Part shown: positions 40,381 through 50,024 of the stretch, one piece after another
Layout: every line of letters begins with the position of its first letter
How positions within the stretch are numbered: position 1 is the first letter of the stretch
NCBI GenBank assembly: GCA_011049545.1
Contig: DRHQ01000096.1
Location: 1-50,110 of the forward strand
DNA from: Candidatus Aminicenantota bacterium
Lineage (GTDB): Bacteria; Acidobacteriota; Aminicenantia; Aminicenantales; Aminicenantaceae
Length of the DNA: 50,110 bases
Reading direction: 5' to 3'
The notes under the pieces: generated by a model
Database searches by the model: none
The model's input: only the letters and a program-made list of their open reading frames with translations
What the model was told of the DNA's origin: nothing
Translations under genes and position numbers: made by a program

Positions 40381-42138
40381 TTACTGGTAGATTATTTTCA
40401 ATAGATTGACCGGTCTGTCCACTGGCATAACGATGAGCATATTCTTCCCGATGTTCGATTTCAATGAAAGAGAGACAATCTTATCAGCTTCAGCACTGGT
40501 TTCACTTTCCTCCCCTGCCTCAACTTTTTCTCCTTCAAATCCTCCTTCATTCTTCAAATAACTTTCCCATACGACTTTGCCGTTAAAAAAAATACAGATC
40601 AAAGGTATAATATCCTTTTCTCTGCTACCTTTAAAATGCAAGGTTAAAATAATTTCTCTACCATCAAAGTTCAATATCTGTGAATATTTCTGTCCTTTGT
40701 TTATCAAAAGATTTTTAAACATCCTCTCTCTTGGTGCCATGAGTTTTTCTATCTTCTTGTCTGTCTCTCGGATCTTCTCTTCTTCATTCATACGTTCATG
40801 ATTCTGGCGAATCCTCAACAGAGCTTTTAAGTTATCAGACTCGATTTCCAGGGCTTTCTCATAAAATTCCAAAGCATCATAGATATAATCAACTTTTTGA
40901 TAAGAGTCCCCAATAAGCAGCAAAATATTCACAAAAGCATTCTTCTGGGCTTCGGGGACAACCAAAAAACTTTCTCTGAGAATGTTTCCGACCCTCATTA
41001 TGTCCCTGTACCGGTTCTGCTTGAAGCTAAGCAGGATATGAAAGGAAAGACGGTTTAAATCGTCCAAGTTTGTTTCCAATTTTTCTTCTATTAATTCTCT
41101 ACTCCGAAGATATAATTCAAGCTTACCTACCTCTGCCACTTCATCCTCCAGCTTGAGATACAGGCGCAAATTCCCTTCAACCTCCTCCAGAGTCCGCCCC
41201 ATTTCAATTTGGCATTTGGCCAGGTTTAACATGGTTGATTTTCTCAACTCGATGAATTCTGAAGAACCTATCAGTGTCTGCTGGATAAGACTCTGGTAAA
41301 AATTTATTTTATCCAGTGCATTTACACAGGACTTAAAATGTTTAGAAGCTTCCTTTAGCCTGAAATAGAGAAAATCATTCTCTCCAGCATGGTATTCATT
41401 CTTTGCCCTCTCAAATTCCATGAATTCAGCCCTGGCTAACATCTCCTGCCTTTTCTCGAGGGAGAGGGATTTCTCTCCCAAAAACCGCGCATAGAAACGG
41501 TAGACCACTGCATCCTCAGGCAATATTTTTTCCATGACAGCATAATCTTTGACGTTCAAATCCCAGATCTGCATAAGATTTTGTAGTTTTTCTCTTTCTT
41601 TTCCGCTGGCTATTTTCCTCAAAATATCAAAAGTGAAATCCTTATCTTTTTCTGATATTTCTGGCCATATGGAAAGATATATTTTGCCGACCTCATAAAA
41701 AATCTGATGGTTGTGGCCCGCGAGAAGAGCTGCTTTTCTGTATTCATCATAGTAACTGATATCATAGGAAGGATAGAAGAAGCTCATATAAAGAAGGGAT
41801 TGAGCGAAATTGAAATGGCTGAAGAAAGAAGCCGGGTTGATCTTTATGGAGCGACTGTAACTTTCGATAGATTTTCGAAGATAGGATTCACTATTTACTC
41901 TATCATGGAGGTTTTGGATGCCTAAATCAAAATAAGCTTTTCCCAGTTCATAGAAGACAAGGCCGTTTGAGGGGTAAATCTGATTCGCTCTCTCCAGTAT
42001 TTTGATTTTTTTGTCGATGTCCTCTATATTTTCTTCTGCCCGATAATACAAATGGACATTCCAGTATATAGAAATATTGATTATCGCTATCATTGCGATT
42101 GTTATCAGAGGGAGTATTTTTTTAAGATTTATGATCAT
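40381..42138 (-). CDS. TPR-repeat protein with N-terminal membrane anchor
   Basis: A 585-residue protein. One N-terminal membrane helix (LPLITIAMIAIINISIYWNV) is followed by tetratricopeptide-like helical repeats (GLVFYELGKAYFDLG, SRSIKINPASFFSHFNFAQSL, YIYDALEFYEKALEIESDN) and a C-terminal beta-domain (LTLHFKGSREKDIIPLICIF). It lies 3 bases after the polymerase-like gene and likely scaffolds the polysaccharide assembly machine, as TPR proteins do in other systems. Confidence 0.85.
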   Translation of the reverse strand: MIINLKKILPLITIAMIAIINISIYWNVHLYYRAEENIEDIDKKIKILERANQIYPSNGLVFYELGKAYFDLGIQNLHDRVNSESYLRKSIESYSRSIKINPASFFSHFNFAQSLLYMSFFYPSYDISYYDEYRKAALLAGHNHQIFYEVGKIYLSIWPEISEKDKDFTFDILRKIASGKEREKLQNLMQIWDLNVKDYAVMEKILPEDAVVYRFYARFLGEKSLSLEKRQEMLARAEFMEFERAKNEYHAGENDFLYFRLKEASKHFKSCVNALDKINFYQSLIQQTLIGSSEFIELRKSTMLNLAKCQIEMGRTLEEVEGNLRLYLKLEDEVAEVGKLELYLRSRELIEEKLETNLDDLNRLSFHILLSFKQNRYRDIMRVGNILRESFLVVPEAQKNAFVNILLLIGDSYQKVDYIYDALEFYEKALEIESDNLKALLRIRQNHERMNEEEKIRETDKKIEKLMAPRERMFKNLLINKGQKYSQILNFDGREIILTLHFKGSREKDIIPLICIFFNGKVVWESYLKNEGGFEGEKVEAGEESETSAEADKIVSLSLKSNIGKNMLIVMPVDRPVNLLKIIYQ

Positions 42139-42141
42139 TTC

Positions 42142-43740
42142 TTAATCCCTCATCTTATTGGTTTTTGGGCCAGGTGTTTTCATCCGGAGCTTCAACTTCT
42201 CATACATCAATGGCGATGGTTCTATTTCTTTCCAGGTTTGAAGCACTTCAGATAGTTTTGAGTCTTGATTTTTTCTTCTTTTCTCTCCGCTTTTGTAAAA
42301 TGCTGTCACAGCTGTCAGCGACAGCACAACAGTAAAAAGCACCATATTCGCCGGGATATGTAGGTTGAAATCCGTGAAGCTATGAATCAGAATGACTACA
42401 ATGGCAATGATTCCTCCCAAAGCAAGCCCTTTTGCTTCAGGGTGCCTCCTCACCCGCCAGATAAGGAATGATTTCATGACTATAAAGAAAATTCCGCCGA
42501 AGAGCAAAAGCATTCCCACAATCCCGAGTTCTGATAAGTACTCGAGGAAGTCGTTGTGCGCATGGGAAAGGTGTGCAGAGATTCCTTTCTCTTCAAATGC
42601 CGGATAAACAGAAGCAAAAGTCCCCAATCCTGTCCCGAATAAAGGAAAATCTTTGACAATTGATGCAGCATTGCTCCAATAAATCAGCCGTCCTTCATGG
42701 AGGAGCTTATCTAGAGAGAATCTCTCAATAGTGGCATCTATCCCTATATACAGAGAGACGAAAGTTATGATTAAAAAACTAACTTTAAGAAAATTTTTTA
42801 CCCCTTGTTGACGATGTCTCATCCTGCCGAAATATAGGACAGTCAATTCAAAAAAGAGGATAAAAGCAAAAATCAGCAGAAAAACTCCAGAACGAGATTT
42901 AGAAAAAATAATAGCCATTGACATGGCGATGATACTGCTGGCAATCATCAGATTTGTCGAGAATCCTTTTTCTGAAAAACGAAGGAGTTTCTCCCTCCAT
43001 TTTAATCCCGCCAGAGAAAAAAGATTTATCCTGGCTATTATTAATCCAATAGCAAGAGGGATAATCATCTCCAGGTATCCAGAGAAATGGTTTCGATTGA
43101 CAAAAGTTCCTGATACAGTGTCCAAGTAGTATATTTTTTTGTAAAAAAGGATTCGAGGATTCTTGTTGTAAAGCTCGAACATGCCGTAAAAAGCCTGGAA
43201 AGCTCCCATAATGACTAGGACATAAAAAATCTTGACGATCTGTCGTCGCCTAATTACAGTCTTCACAATGAGAAATCCGAGGAGGAAGTAAGAGAGAAGT
43301 TCGAGGGTCTCCTGTAGCGTGTAGGAGGGGATTAAGGAAAAACTCATGAATTTAGCGCTGGAACTGGCAGAAGAGAAAATATTCCGAAATGAATAAGTAC
43401 CCGGAGAGAGGATTTTGACCAGGAAGTTAGGCCAGGGGATGATTTGAATAAAAACAAAAACAAAGAAGCCTGCAAACAAATACCCTGGCCATTTTAGAGA
43501 AGAGGAAAGAAGCTCATTATTCTGAGGTTTCTCTCTCATCAGAATATAGGCAACCATCATCGCCAAAACCGTTAGCTCTATCACCAGTATCGACCACTCA
43601 TAAACTGATGCTGCTGGCAGTGGAGTGAAAATTAACAATCCCAGGATGCCGAATTCAATAATATTGCTACACACGCGGTCCCGTTTGGAAAGCCCTACAT
43701 CATTCTTCTTTTCCTGCATCATTTTTATCTTACATTTCAT
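42142..43740 (-). CDS. O-antigen ligase/polymerase-like membrane protein
   Basis: A 532-residue protein with about 12 membrane helices and the WaaL/Wzy signature in the last periplasmic loop (FPLFGTGLGTFASVYPAFEE, HLSHAHNDFLEYLSELG). It has a soluble C-terminal tail of about 45 residues. This is the third member of the superfamily in the locus; one is probably the polymerase and others may be ligases or act on another glycan. Confidence 0.88.
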   Translation of the reverse strand: MKCKIKMMQEKKNDVGLSKRDRVCSNIIEFGILGLLIFTPLPAASVYEWSILVIELTVLAMMVAYILMREKPQNNELLSSSLKWPGYLFAGFFVFVFIQIIPWPNFLVKILSPGTYSFRNIFSSASSSAKFMSFSLIPSYTLQETLELLSYFLLGFLIVKTVIRRRQIVKIFYVLVIMGAFQAFYGMFELYNKNPRILFYKKIYYLDTVSGTFVNRNHFSGYLEMIIPLAIGLIIARINLFSLAGLKWREKLLRFSEKGFSTNLMIASSIIAMSMAIIFSKSRSGVFLLIFAFILFFELTVLYFGRMRHRQQGVKNFLKVSFLIITFVSLYIGIDATIERFSLDKLLHEGRLIYWSNAASIVKDFPLFGTGLGTFASVYPAFEEKGISAHLSHAHNDFLEYLSELGIVGMLLLFGGIFFIVMKSFLIWRVRRHPEAKGLALGGIIAIVVILIHSFTDFNLHIPANMVLFTVVLSLTAVTAFYKSGEKRRKNQDSKLSEVLQTWKEIEPSPLMYEKLKLRMKTPGPKTNKMRD

Positions 43741-43768
43741 CGGAATAAACTGTTGTACTCCTCACTCA

Positions 43769-44563
43769 TCACTTTAAAAACGGAATTTTCAGGCTTAATT
43801 TTTTCTTTTTTTCATCTGGATTTACCGCTTCTGTAAAAAATGGCAATTCCCGATCCTCAAGCACGGCTTTTGGATTATCCATTACCAGAGCTCTTGCCCT
43901 CTCAGCTCCCACCTCTGCTTCGACTCTTATCACCGCCTCTGAAATCCTGGGGACTAAAGAGCGCGTATTGTGGCCATCACTCGCTATAAAGTGAATCAAA
44001 TTCAACTCCAGGAAATGAAGCACAGCTTCCTCTGTTTTTTTTCCATAAATACCCAGAAAACTGCCGCGGTTTGTCTGAACTGTTGCTCCCATCTGGACTA
44101 GTTCATAAAGCAATGAAGGATGGCGGACAAACACGGAGTTTCTTTCCGGGTGGGCGATAATCGGGATTATATCCTCCCGCATCAATTCGAAAAAAAGCTT
44201 TTGTACGCCTGAAAAAACATGCTCTGATGGAAACTCGACAAACATATAAGCACCCTTGTTGAGTACTATATAGTCACGATTTTTTCTTATCTCATCGATT
44301 AAATTGTGGGAGATATGGACTTCAGCGCCGTTTAATATTTCCACACGAATATTATTCACTTTGAGTGTTTTATTGAGTTCCTTGCGTTTCTCCTCGATTA
44401 TGCTTAAATCTTCATGCACATAGTTATTCCTGAAAAGATGAGGAGTCGCCACGATCTTCTCTATCCCATCCTTCTCTGCAATCCTGGCCATTTCTACTGC
44501 TTCATCCAGACTCTGTGCTCCATCATCCAACCCAGGGAGAATGTGGCAGTGAAGATCGATCAT
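43769..44563 (-). CDS. CpsB/CapC-type PHP tyrosine phosphatase
   Basis: A 264-residue protein with PHP metal-site motifs: MIDLHCHILPGLDDGA, IVATPHLF, IIAHPERN and FIASDGHN. These manganese-dependent phosphatases remove phosphate from the tyrosine cluster of the polysaccharide co-polymerase kinase. Its neighbour at 44,602 is such a kinase, so the pair forms a phosphorylation switch for chain length or export. Confidence 0.92.
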   Translation of the reverse strand: MIDLHCHILPGLDDGAQSLDEAVEMARIAEKDGIEKIVATPHLFRNNYVHEDLSIIEEKRKELNKTLKVNNIRVEILNGAEVHISHNLIDEIRKNRDYIVLNKGAYMFVEFPSEHVFSGVQKLFFELMREDIIPIIAHPERNSVFVRHPSLLYELVQMGATVQTNRGSFLGIYGKKTEEAVLHFLELNLIHFIASDGHNTRSLVPRISEAVIRVEAEVGAERARALVMDNPKAVLEDRELPFFTEAVNPDEKKKKLSLKIPFLK

Positions 44564-44601
44564 TTTAAAACATTTAGCCTTAGGATTGATGGGTTCTGAT
44601 T

Positions 44602-46890
44602 TTATTCTGTTCTCTCCTCCTCGTCAGAATAATGATATCGGTAATAGGAAGAATAATATCCATCTCGTTTGATCTTCACCTCGTTGAACAGCACTCCAAT
44701 AATCTTAGCCTTGGCTTTTTTCATTTCCTCCACTGCCTGCAGAAAAGGCTTTTGTTCGGTCTTGCCAGCATGAACAATGAATACGGTACTATCCGTGAAC
44801 GAAGAGATAATAACCGCATCAACAACTGCCAATACAGGAGGTGTATCAAATAGAACAACATCGAATTTTTTCTTGGTTTCCTCCATGAGTTCTTTCATTT
44901 TTCCAGAGTTCACAAGTTCTGCTGGATTGGGTGGAATGGGTCCGCTTGGAATGAGCCAGACGTTTTTAACATTCGTTTTCTGAATAGCATCTTCAATCGA
45001 AATCTTTCCCGTCAAATACCCGCTCAAACCCCCAGCATTTTTCACCTTAAATATACGGTGTAAACGGGGCTTCCTTAAATCTGAATCCACAAGGAGGACT
45101 TTCTCTTTTAGCTGAGAAAAAGCAACTGCGGTGTTGATAGCGGTGACTGTTTTTCCCTCCTGGGGTAGAGCACTGGAAAAAGCGATTGTTTTAGGTGGGC
45201 TTTCAGCATGAGAGAGTAAAATGGATGTTCTCACCGTCCTGTAATCCTCCGATATGAAAAATCTAGGATGGAGGTGGTTCACAAGCTCGATTTCTTTGAT
45301 ATCTGGCAGGGTTTCCTCTCTTCTAGAATTTTCTTTTTTTTCAGAATAAGAATATTTATACTTCGAATAATAGCTGTACCGATTTTTCTTCTTCATCCCA
45401 TCAGGAGAAAGATAAGGAATAACTCCCAGCGATGGAAGACCGGTCAGCTTTTCTACCTCTTCTGGCCCTTTGACTGAGTTGTCTAAATATTCCAGAAAAA
45501 AGCATAGCCCCACTCCTCCAAAAATACCGACAAACAGAGCTAGGATAAGATTCAGCTTCTTATTGGGTGAAATAGGAAATTTTGGGACTCCTGCCTTATC
45601 AATAATGCTGGTATTACTGGTCTTAAGTCCTCCCAATCGCGCTGAAACCAGAGTCTCATTCTGCCTCTCAACTAAAGAATTGAGGAGTCTCCTTTTGTTA
45701 TCTACCTCTATTTTCAAGCTGTTGTAGAAAATTGCGTTGCTGTTCATTCTGATGACATCTGCTTTATGTACTTCAAGTAAATTTTTAAGCGATATTTCCT
45801 CCTTTAGACTTGAACTGTATGTTCTCTCTGCTTCATCTACTGCCTTTGCGATCTCATTTTCAAGCTCATTTCTCATGCTGTTCAGCTTTGCTCTTAGCGT
45901 AACCATAACAGGATAATCAGATTTATAAATTCCTCCTTTCTCTTTGTACTCATTTCTCATTCTTGTGTATTCCGTTTTGAGATTCTGAATCATCATATTA
46001 CTCACAAATTGAGGCAGGGAATCAACCTCCAATTCCTTCAATTCCCGATAGGATGCTTCTGCCTTGATGCGCTCTATTTGGCTTTGTGTATAGGCTTCTG
46101 TTAGGTCAGCAAATTTTCTCATTGTAGCGCTTTCCGTATCGCTTAAAAAGAAAAGCTTTTTCCGCTTTCCGTATCGCTGGAGTTCTTTTTCTTTTGTAGC
46201 CAGATCCCCCCTCAGATTAGCGATCTGTTCGCTCAGAAAGTCAGAAGCCTGTTGCGTTGTCTCGTATCTTTTTTCAACAGAAAAATTTATGAATTCTTGA
46301 GCCAGAGTATTGACAATATCCGAACATAAAACTGGATGGGGAGACTTGTAACTGACTTCCACTAAATTTGTATTTCTTATAGATGAGACCTCTATACCAT
46401 CTTGCAATATATTTGCAATTTCAGCATATGGGCTTGAAGGAATTGAATACATCGAGTCTCCAATTTCAGGTTTTTTCCCTGGAACAATCCATCGTAAGCT
46501 TATTAGATTTTTCACTGTGGTTGTGAGACCCTTTTTTGGCTTTTGAACTGCACTAAATTCAGGCCGTGCTGGAAGATTCATTTTCCTGACAACTCTTTCC
46601 ACAAGGGATTTGCTTTTGAGAAGCTTTAATTGTGTATTGTAGAATCTTAAATTCACCACGCGGCGTTGATAACCAAATTCATCTTCTATACTCAACATCC
46701 TGGAACCTTCTTCTTTGATGAGTAACGTTGTCATGGCTTTATATTTGGGGACAATGTTAAAAGTTATAATTCCCACTGACAATATGAGCACCGCCGCAAA
46801 ACCCACAATCACCCACTTCCTTTTTACAATCGTCTTCCAATAATCTAGAAGATCGATCTCCCTCTCTTTTCCCATTTGTTCGTATTCCAT
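44602..46890 (-). CDS. polysaccharide co-polymerase with tyrosine autokinase (Wzc-like)
   Basis: A 762-residue protein. The N-terminal Wzz domain has two membrane helices (about 30-50 and 450-470) around a coiled-coil periplasmic part. The C-terminal kinase has Walker A (SALPQEGKT, about 573-581), Walker A' (LLVDSDLRKPRLH) and Walker B (VVLFDTPP). The end has a Tyr cluster (GYYSSYYRYHYS), and a second Tyr-rich stretch lies before the kinase (RYSYYSKYKYSYS, about 505-520). It controls chain length and export by cycles of autophosphorylation. Confidence 0.94.
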   Translation of the reverse strand: MEYEQMGKEREIDLLDYWKTIVKRKWVIVGFAAVLILSVGIITFNIVPKYKAMTTLLIKEEGSRMLSIEDEFGYQRRVVNLRFYNTQLKLLKSKSLVERVVRKMNLPARPEFSAVQKPKKGLTTTVKNLISLRWIVPGKKPEIGDSMYSIPSSPYAEIANILQDGIEVSSIRNTNLVEVSYKSPHPVLCSDIVNTLAQEFINFSVEKRYETTQQASDFLSEQIANLRGDLATKEKELQRYGKRKKLFFLSDTESATMRKFADLTEAYTQSQIERIKAEASYRELKELEVDSLPQFVSNMMIQNLKTEYTRMRNEYKEKGGIYKSDYPVMVTLRAKLNSMRNELENEIAKAVDEAERTYSSSLKEEISLKNLLEVHKADVIRMNSNAIFYNSLKIEVDNKRRLLNSLVERQNETLVSARLGGLKTSNTSIIDKAGVPKFPISPNKKLNLILALFVGIFGGVGLCFFLEYLDNSVKGPEEVEKLTGLPSLGVIPYLSPDGMKKKNRYSYYSKYKYSYSEKKENSRREETLPDIKEIELVNHLHPRFFISEDYRTVRTSILLSHAESPPKTIAFSSALPQEGKTVTAINTAVAFSQLKEKVLLVDSDLRKPRLHRIFKVKNAGGLSGYLTGKISIEDAIQKTNVKNVWLIPSGPIPPNPAELVNSGKMKELMEETKKKFDVVLFDTPPVLAVVDAVIISSFTDSTVFIVHAGKTEQKPFLQAVEEMKKAKAKIIGVLFNEVKIKRDGYYSSYYRYHYSDEEERTE

Positions 46891-46915
46891 TTTCTTTCCC
46901 TATATAACTTTGCGT

Positions 46916-47767
46916 TCAGAATATTGTTTCTGGCACATACACAACATCATTCTCCTTCAACTGTATATCCTTCTTCTTTCCTTTAATAATATCTTTTACA
47001 TTGACCTTTATTTCTTGTTCTTTTCCGTCTTTGTCGATTCTTTTAATAAGAACTCGACGTTTTGATGCACGTTCGGAAAAGCCCCCCGCCTGAGCAATAA
47101 CCTGAAGAAGGGTAGGTATGTTTAGCTTTTTTACATTTAATGCACCAGGCCTTCTCACCTGTCCAAAAACGTAAATGAACACAGTTTTATCAACTGGAAT
47201 ATTCACTATATCATTTGGTTCAAGGGGAATATTCAATCTGGCGTCTCCCTTTAAAATCAGATCATCAATCAATATTCTTAAAGTCTTGCTTGGCCCATCC
47301 TTACGCTGGCGAATAACAATTATCTCATCCCCGGCATCCTCGACAAGTCCCCCAGCATCTGAAATGAGCTGAAGCACGGTTTGGCGTCCCAGAAGCTTAT
47401 AAGAACCGGGCTTTCCAACTGCCCCCAGAATATAGACTTTTTTGCTCTGGTATTCACGGATAAACACAGTGACCTGAGGATTCTGAAGGTATTTTTTCTC
47501 TAGAAGCTGCCCCAACTTTCTCTCAAGTTCAGCTTTTGTCATCTCTTCGACTTCAATTTCACCCAATAAAGGCAGGGTTATTTTCCCTTTTTCGGAAACT
47601 CGAACGGTTTGACTCATCTCATCCAACCCGAAAACACTTATTTCCAGAAGATCCTTCGCCCCGATGTGATACTCCCTTGCTTGATTCTCCTGCAATATTT
47701 CTTGGCTGTAAATAAAACCAGTAACCAGAAATATTAATAATGTTACAAAAAATGTTCTCTTCCCCAT
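46916..47767 (-). CDS. Wza-like polysaccharide export protein with SLBB domains
   Basis: A 283-residue protein from ATG 47,767, chosen because GAGGGAG lies 10 bases upstream; an ATG 18 bases earlier lacks a site. It has a signal peptide, then the poly-export domain (YHIGAKDLLEISVFGLDEMS, GKITLPLLGEIEVEEMTKAE) and two SLBB domains (VYILGAVGKPGSYKLLG, VFIYVFGQVRRPGALNV). There is no lipobox. It forms the periplasmic/outer-membrane channel together with Wzc. Confidence 0.92.
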   Translation of the reverse strand: MGKRTFFVTLLIFLVTGFIYSQEILQENQAREYHIGAKDLLEISVFGLDEMSQTVRVSEKGKITLPLLGEIEVEEMTKAELERKLGQLLEKKYLQNPQVTVFIREYQSKKVYILGAVGKPGSYKLLGRQTVLQLISDAGGLVEDAGDEIIVIRQRKDGPSKTLRILIDDLILKGDARLNIPLEPNDIVNIPVDKTVFIYVFGQVRRPGALNVKKLNIPTLLQVIAQAGGFSERASKRRVLIKRIDKDGKEQEIKVNVKDIIKGKKKDIQLKENDVVYVPETIF

Positions 47768-47817
47768 TCTCACAATCTCCCTCATAGTTTTCTGTTTTAT
47801 GTTCTATGTATTACGAC

Positions 47818-49131
47818 TTAAAACTGGTAAGTAATGTATCCCCCCATAAACATTCTGTCTCTATTTGCCCAGTAATAATTCGACTCTCTCTCCCAAAAAT
47901 TCACCATTAGACCAATTCCTGTATTCTTTATGACCCTGAAAACAAAACCAATTGTTTGGGTGTGGTGAATGTCCTTTCTTTTTAATTCTTCATAGGTTCC
48001 GCTAGGCGTTTGCACTATCATTGCAACCGGATAATCGCTCTCACCGTAATAAAAGTTATAATCAAGTCTCAGAAATTTTGTTAAATATAAAGATATTCCT
48101 GCACCATACCTATCTTCTTTGAAAAATATGTTGTTCGTCCAGTAAGAGAAATGACAATCTCTTTCATATTTAATCCTAAAGCCGAAGCGAGAGATCCTGA
48201 AATACAGACTGGTATCACCGATGAGTCCGGAAAAACCCTCTCTTTCTTCCTCAACGGGCACGAGCTTTTTGTAACCCAGCGATAGAGTCCCTGTTGCTCT
48301 CCCCAAAAGTGGAAGTCGAATTCCTGAGTAAACCTGATAAGAATGAGCATTCCGCCAGCGGGATTGAACGTGTTCAAATTTGTATTCTGTGTATCCTCCC
48401 CTTAAAAAAAACAAACTTCTCGAGAAAGCCCTGTAATAAAATTCGAAACTTCCATTTTGTTCTTCACGGTTTAAAGCACGAGCAAGATAAATCTCTTCTC
48501 CGGGGAGCGTTATATCTTCATATCTGATTGTTCTGGTTGAGCCTGAAAAGCCAAATGATGTCTCTCGGGCTGTTTCATAAAAAAAACCAGCTCTATATCC
48601 TGTGGTCTTCGTATTCGCCCGGACATCAAATTCACTTGTCGCCCGGTACCTTCTATCACTGTGTGAATAGCTCCCTGAGATAACAAACCGATTGAAAAGA
48701 AGTATTTTTAATTCCGGGCATAATGTGTTATTTAATCTTCTTTCTCTTTTTTGTTTATGATAATAAACATATTCAGGGCTTTCTGTAAGAGACAAAATCA
48801 TGGTGTTCCGGAAAAGAAAATAGGCTTTAATTTCAGGTGCAATTGTTCCCGTAAAATCCGAAGCGGGATCGTCCTCCTCTCGCTGATAATACACGTTATC
48901 ATCGTAACCGATATTTTTGAATTGAATTGCAGGATAAATCCGGAAGGGTCCTATCTTCCACCTGGCTTTCTCTGTAATCTGTTTCTGTTCAGACCTGAAG
49001 GTTTTGTATGTCTGTCCGCAAATAATCGACACGAGTACTAGCAGTAAAAAAATAAAAAAGAATACTTTTTTTAATTTTTGGCAAGCTACCGCCGTTAGTG
49101 TTACCTGTACTACTTGGCTATTCTGCTTCAA
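47818..49131 (-). CDS. large outer-membrane beta-barrel of the polysaccharide locus
   Basis: A 437-residue protein with a hydrophobic N-terminus (VFFFIFLLLVLVSIICGQ) used as signal, then many amphipathic strands with Tyr/Phe and Arg (IRYEDITLPGEE, GAGISLYLTKFLRLDYNFYY) and a C-terminal GGYITYQF. It begins at TTG 49,131. It is the first gene of the operon and probably forms an outer-membrane pore for the polymer, as seen in other loci where Wza lacks its own barrel. Confidence 0.78.
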   Translation of the reverse strand: MKQNSQVVQVTLTAVACQKLKKVFFFIFLLLVLVSIICGQTYKTFRSEQKQITEKARWKIGPFRIYPAIQFKNIGYDDNVYYQREEDDPASDFTGTIAPEIKAYFLFRNTMILSLTESPEYVYYHKQKRERRLNNTLCPELKILLFNRFVISGSYSHSDRRYRATSEFDVRANTKTTGYRAGFFYETARETSFGFSGSTRTIRYEDITLPGEEIYLARALNREEQNGSFEFYYRAFSRSLFFLRGGYTEYKFEHVQSRWRNAHSYQVYSGIRLPLLGRATGTLSLGYKKLVPVEEEREGFSGLIGDTSLYFRISRFGFRIKYERDCHFSYWTNNIFFKEDRYGAGISLYLTKFLRLDYNFYYGESDYPVAMIVQTPSGTYEELKRKDIHHTQTIGFVFRVIKNTGIGLMVNFWERESNYYWANRDRMFMGGYITYQF

Positions 49132-49160
49132 TTAGGGCTATTTCAGATTATTCCAAACCT

Positions 49161-49313
49161 TCAGTTGATGGCGCTTCTTATGCCATTCCCCTCAATATAG
49201 TTAATGACAATTATCACACCGAAAAATAAAGCTATAAAGAATAAAATATATGCGATCAGTTTCAGCATTTTTATCATTCGATTATTTTTAAAGATTTTTC
49301 TCAAAGCAATCAA
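49161..49313 (-). CDS. 50-residue single-pass membrane protein
   Basis: It begins at TTG 49,313, 7 bases after AAAGGAG, reads MIALRKIFKNNRMIKML, then one membrane helix (LIAYILFFIALFFGVIIVI) and a short tail. The strong ribosome site and clear membrane helix support it. It lies just before the barrel gene. Role unknown. Confidence 0.5.
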   Translation of the reverse strand: MIALRKIFKNNRMIKMLKLIAYILFFIALFFGVIIVINYIEGNGIRSAIN

Positions 49314-49340
49314 TCCGACTCTCCTTTAGGAAGCAAAAGA

Positions 49341-49399
49341 GGCCCGGCGTGGCCAATAACAAAGGAATATACAGGATGGGAGAAAGCCGACGCCGGACC
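49341..49399. repeat. GC-rich inverted element, copy 2
   Basis: GGCCCGGCGT pairs with ACGCCGGACC across about 40 bases, with a purine-rich interior on the + strand (GGATGGGAGAAAGCC). It shares GGGAGA...GACGCCGG with copy 1 at 13,764-13,835. Confidence 0.55.
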
Positions 49400-49427
49400 A
49401 TAGCTATGGAAAAAGATTTGGCTGTCA

Positions 49428-49736
49428 TTACAAGTCCTTCATTTTAATCATCCTGGTGAGTGGCATGCAAAAAATGGTATTCCCATGAAGGATATGGTAC
49501 CCGCTGGTTTTGAGGAACATAATGAACGTCCAAACCAGTTCTACTGCATCGTGTTTCAGAATAGCGTCCGGTTGCGCGGATAAAAATTTGAGAAAAAGCT
49601 CGGATTCTCGACTATCGAATTTCCGTACTTTAGAATGTAATATGCGTTTGACCTTTTTTGTTTTTTCTTTTATATCCTGCTTTTCATATCTTGCCTCCCG
49701 CTTCAAATCCTTCCTTTCTTGTTTTTCTTCTTTCAA
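49428..49736 (-). CDS. basic hypothetical protein
   Basis: A 102-residue protein starting at TTG 49,736, 6 bases after AGGAGG (an ATG in between gives only two codons). Residues 1-45 are highly charged and helical (KEEKQERKDLKREARYEKQD), the rest is a small domain with an aromatic stretch. Family not recognised. Confidence 0.5.
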   Translation of the reverse strand: MKEEKQERKDLKREARYEKQDIKEKTKKVKRILHSKVRKFDSRESELFLKFLSAQPDAILKHDAVELVWTFIMFLKTSGYHILHGNTIFCMPLTRMIKMKDL

Positions 49737-49737
49737 T

Positions 49738-49878
49738 TCATTCCTCCTTATTTCTCATTCGGCGCCGGGAGGTCTTTCGCTTAATCGCATGAGTACTCCA
49801 GCTTCCGGATTTTTTCAGTTCTAGCCAAAGGCCGATAATCGATATGACCATTACGCCAATAAGAATTTTCTCAACCAC
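49738..49878 (-). CDS. 46-residue single-pass membrane protein
   Basis: It begins at GTG 49,878 directly after AAGGAGGAGGTC, with one membrane helix (ILIGVMVISIIGLWLEL) and a very basic C-terminus (AIKRKTSRRRMRNKEE). The ribosome site of the next gene is inside its last codons, so both are probably translated together. It resembles the 50-residue protein at 49,161 in design. Confidence 0.5.
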   Translation of the reverse strand: MVEKILIGVMVISIIGLWLELKKSGSWSTHAIKRKTSRRRMRNKEE

Positions 49879-49949
49879 GACCTCCTCCTTATTTCATCTA
49901 GCTCCTAATAATTTCTTATTTTTCGCCTTTTTTTTAGGAATAAAAGAAA

Positions 49950-50013
49950 CCCGGCGCCTAAGCAGATTTGATGCGAGAGGAAAAGGAAAGCTAAGGAGTT
50001 GCCTGACGCCGGG
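49950..50013. repeat. GC-rich inverted element, copy 3
   Basis: CCCGGCG pairs with CGCCGGG around a purine-rich interior (GCGAGAGGAAAAGGAAAGC on the + strand). Together with copies 1 and 2 it shows a conserved closing stem with a changing interior. Confidence 0.55.
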
Positions 50014-50024
50014 GGATATAGATC

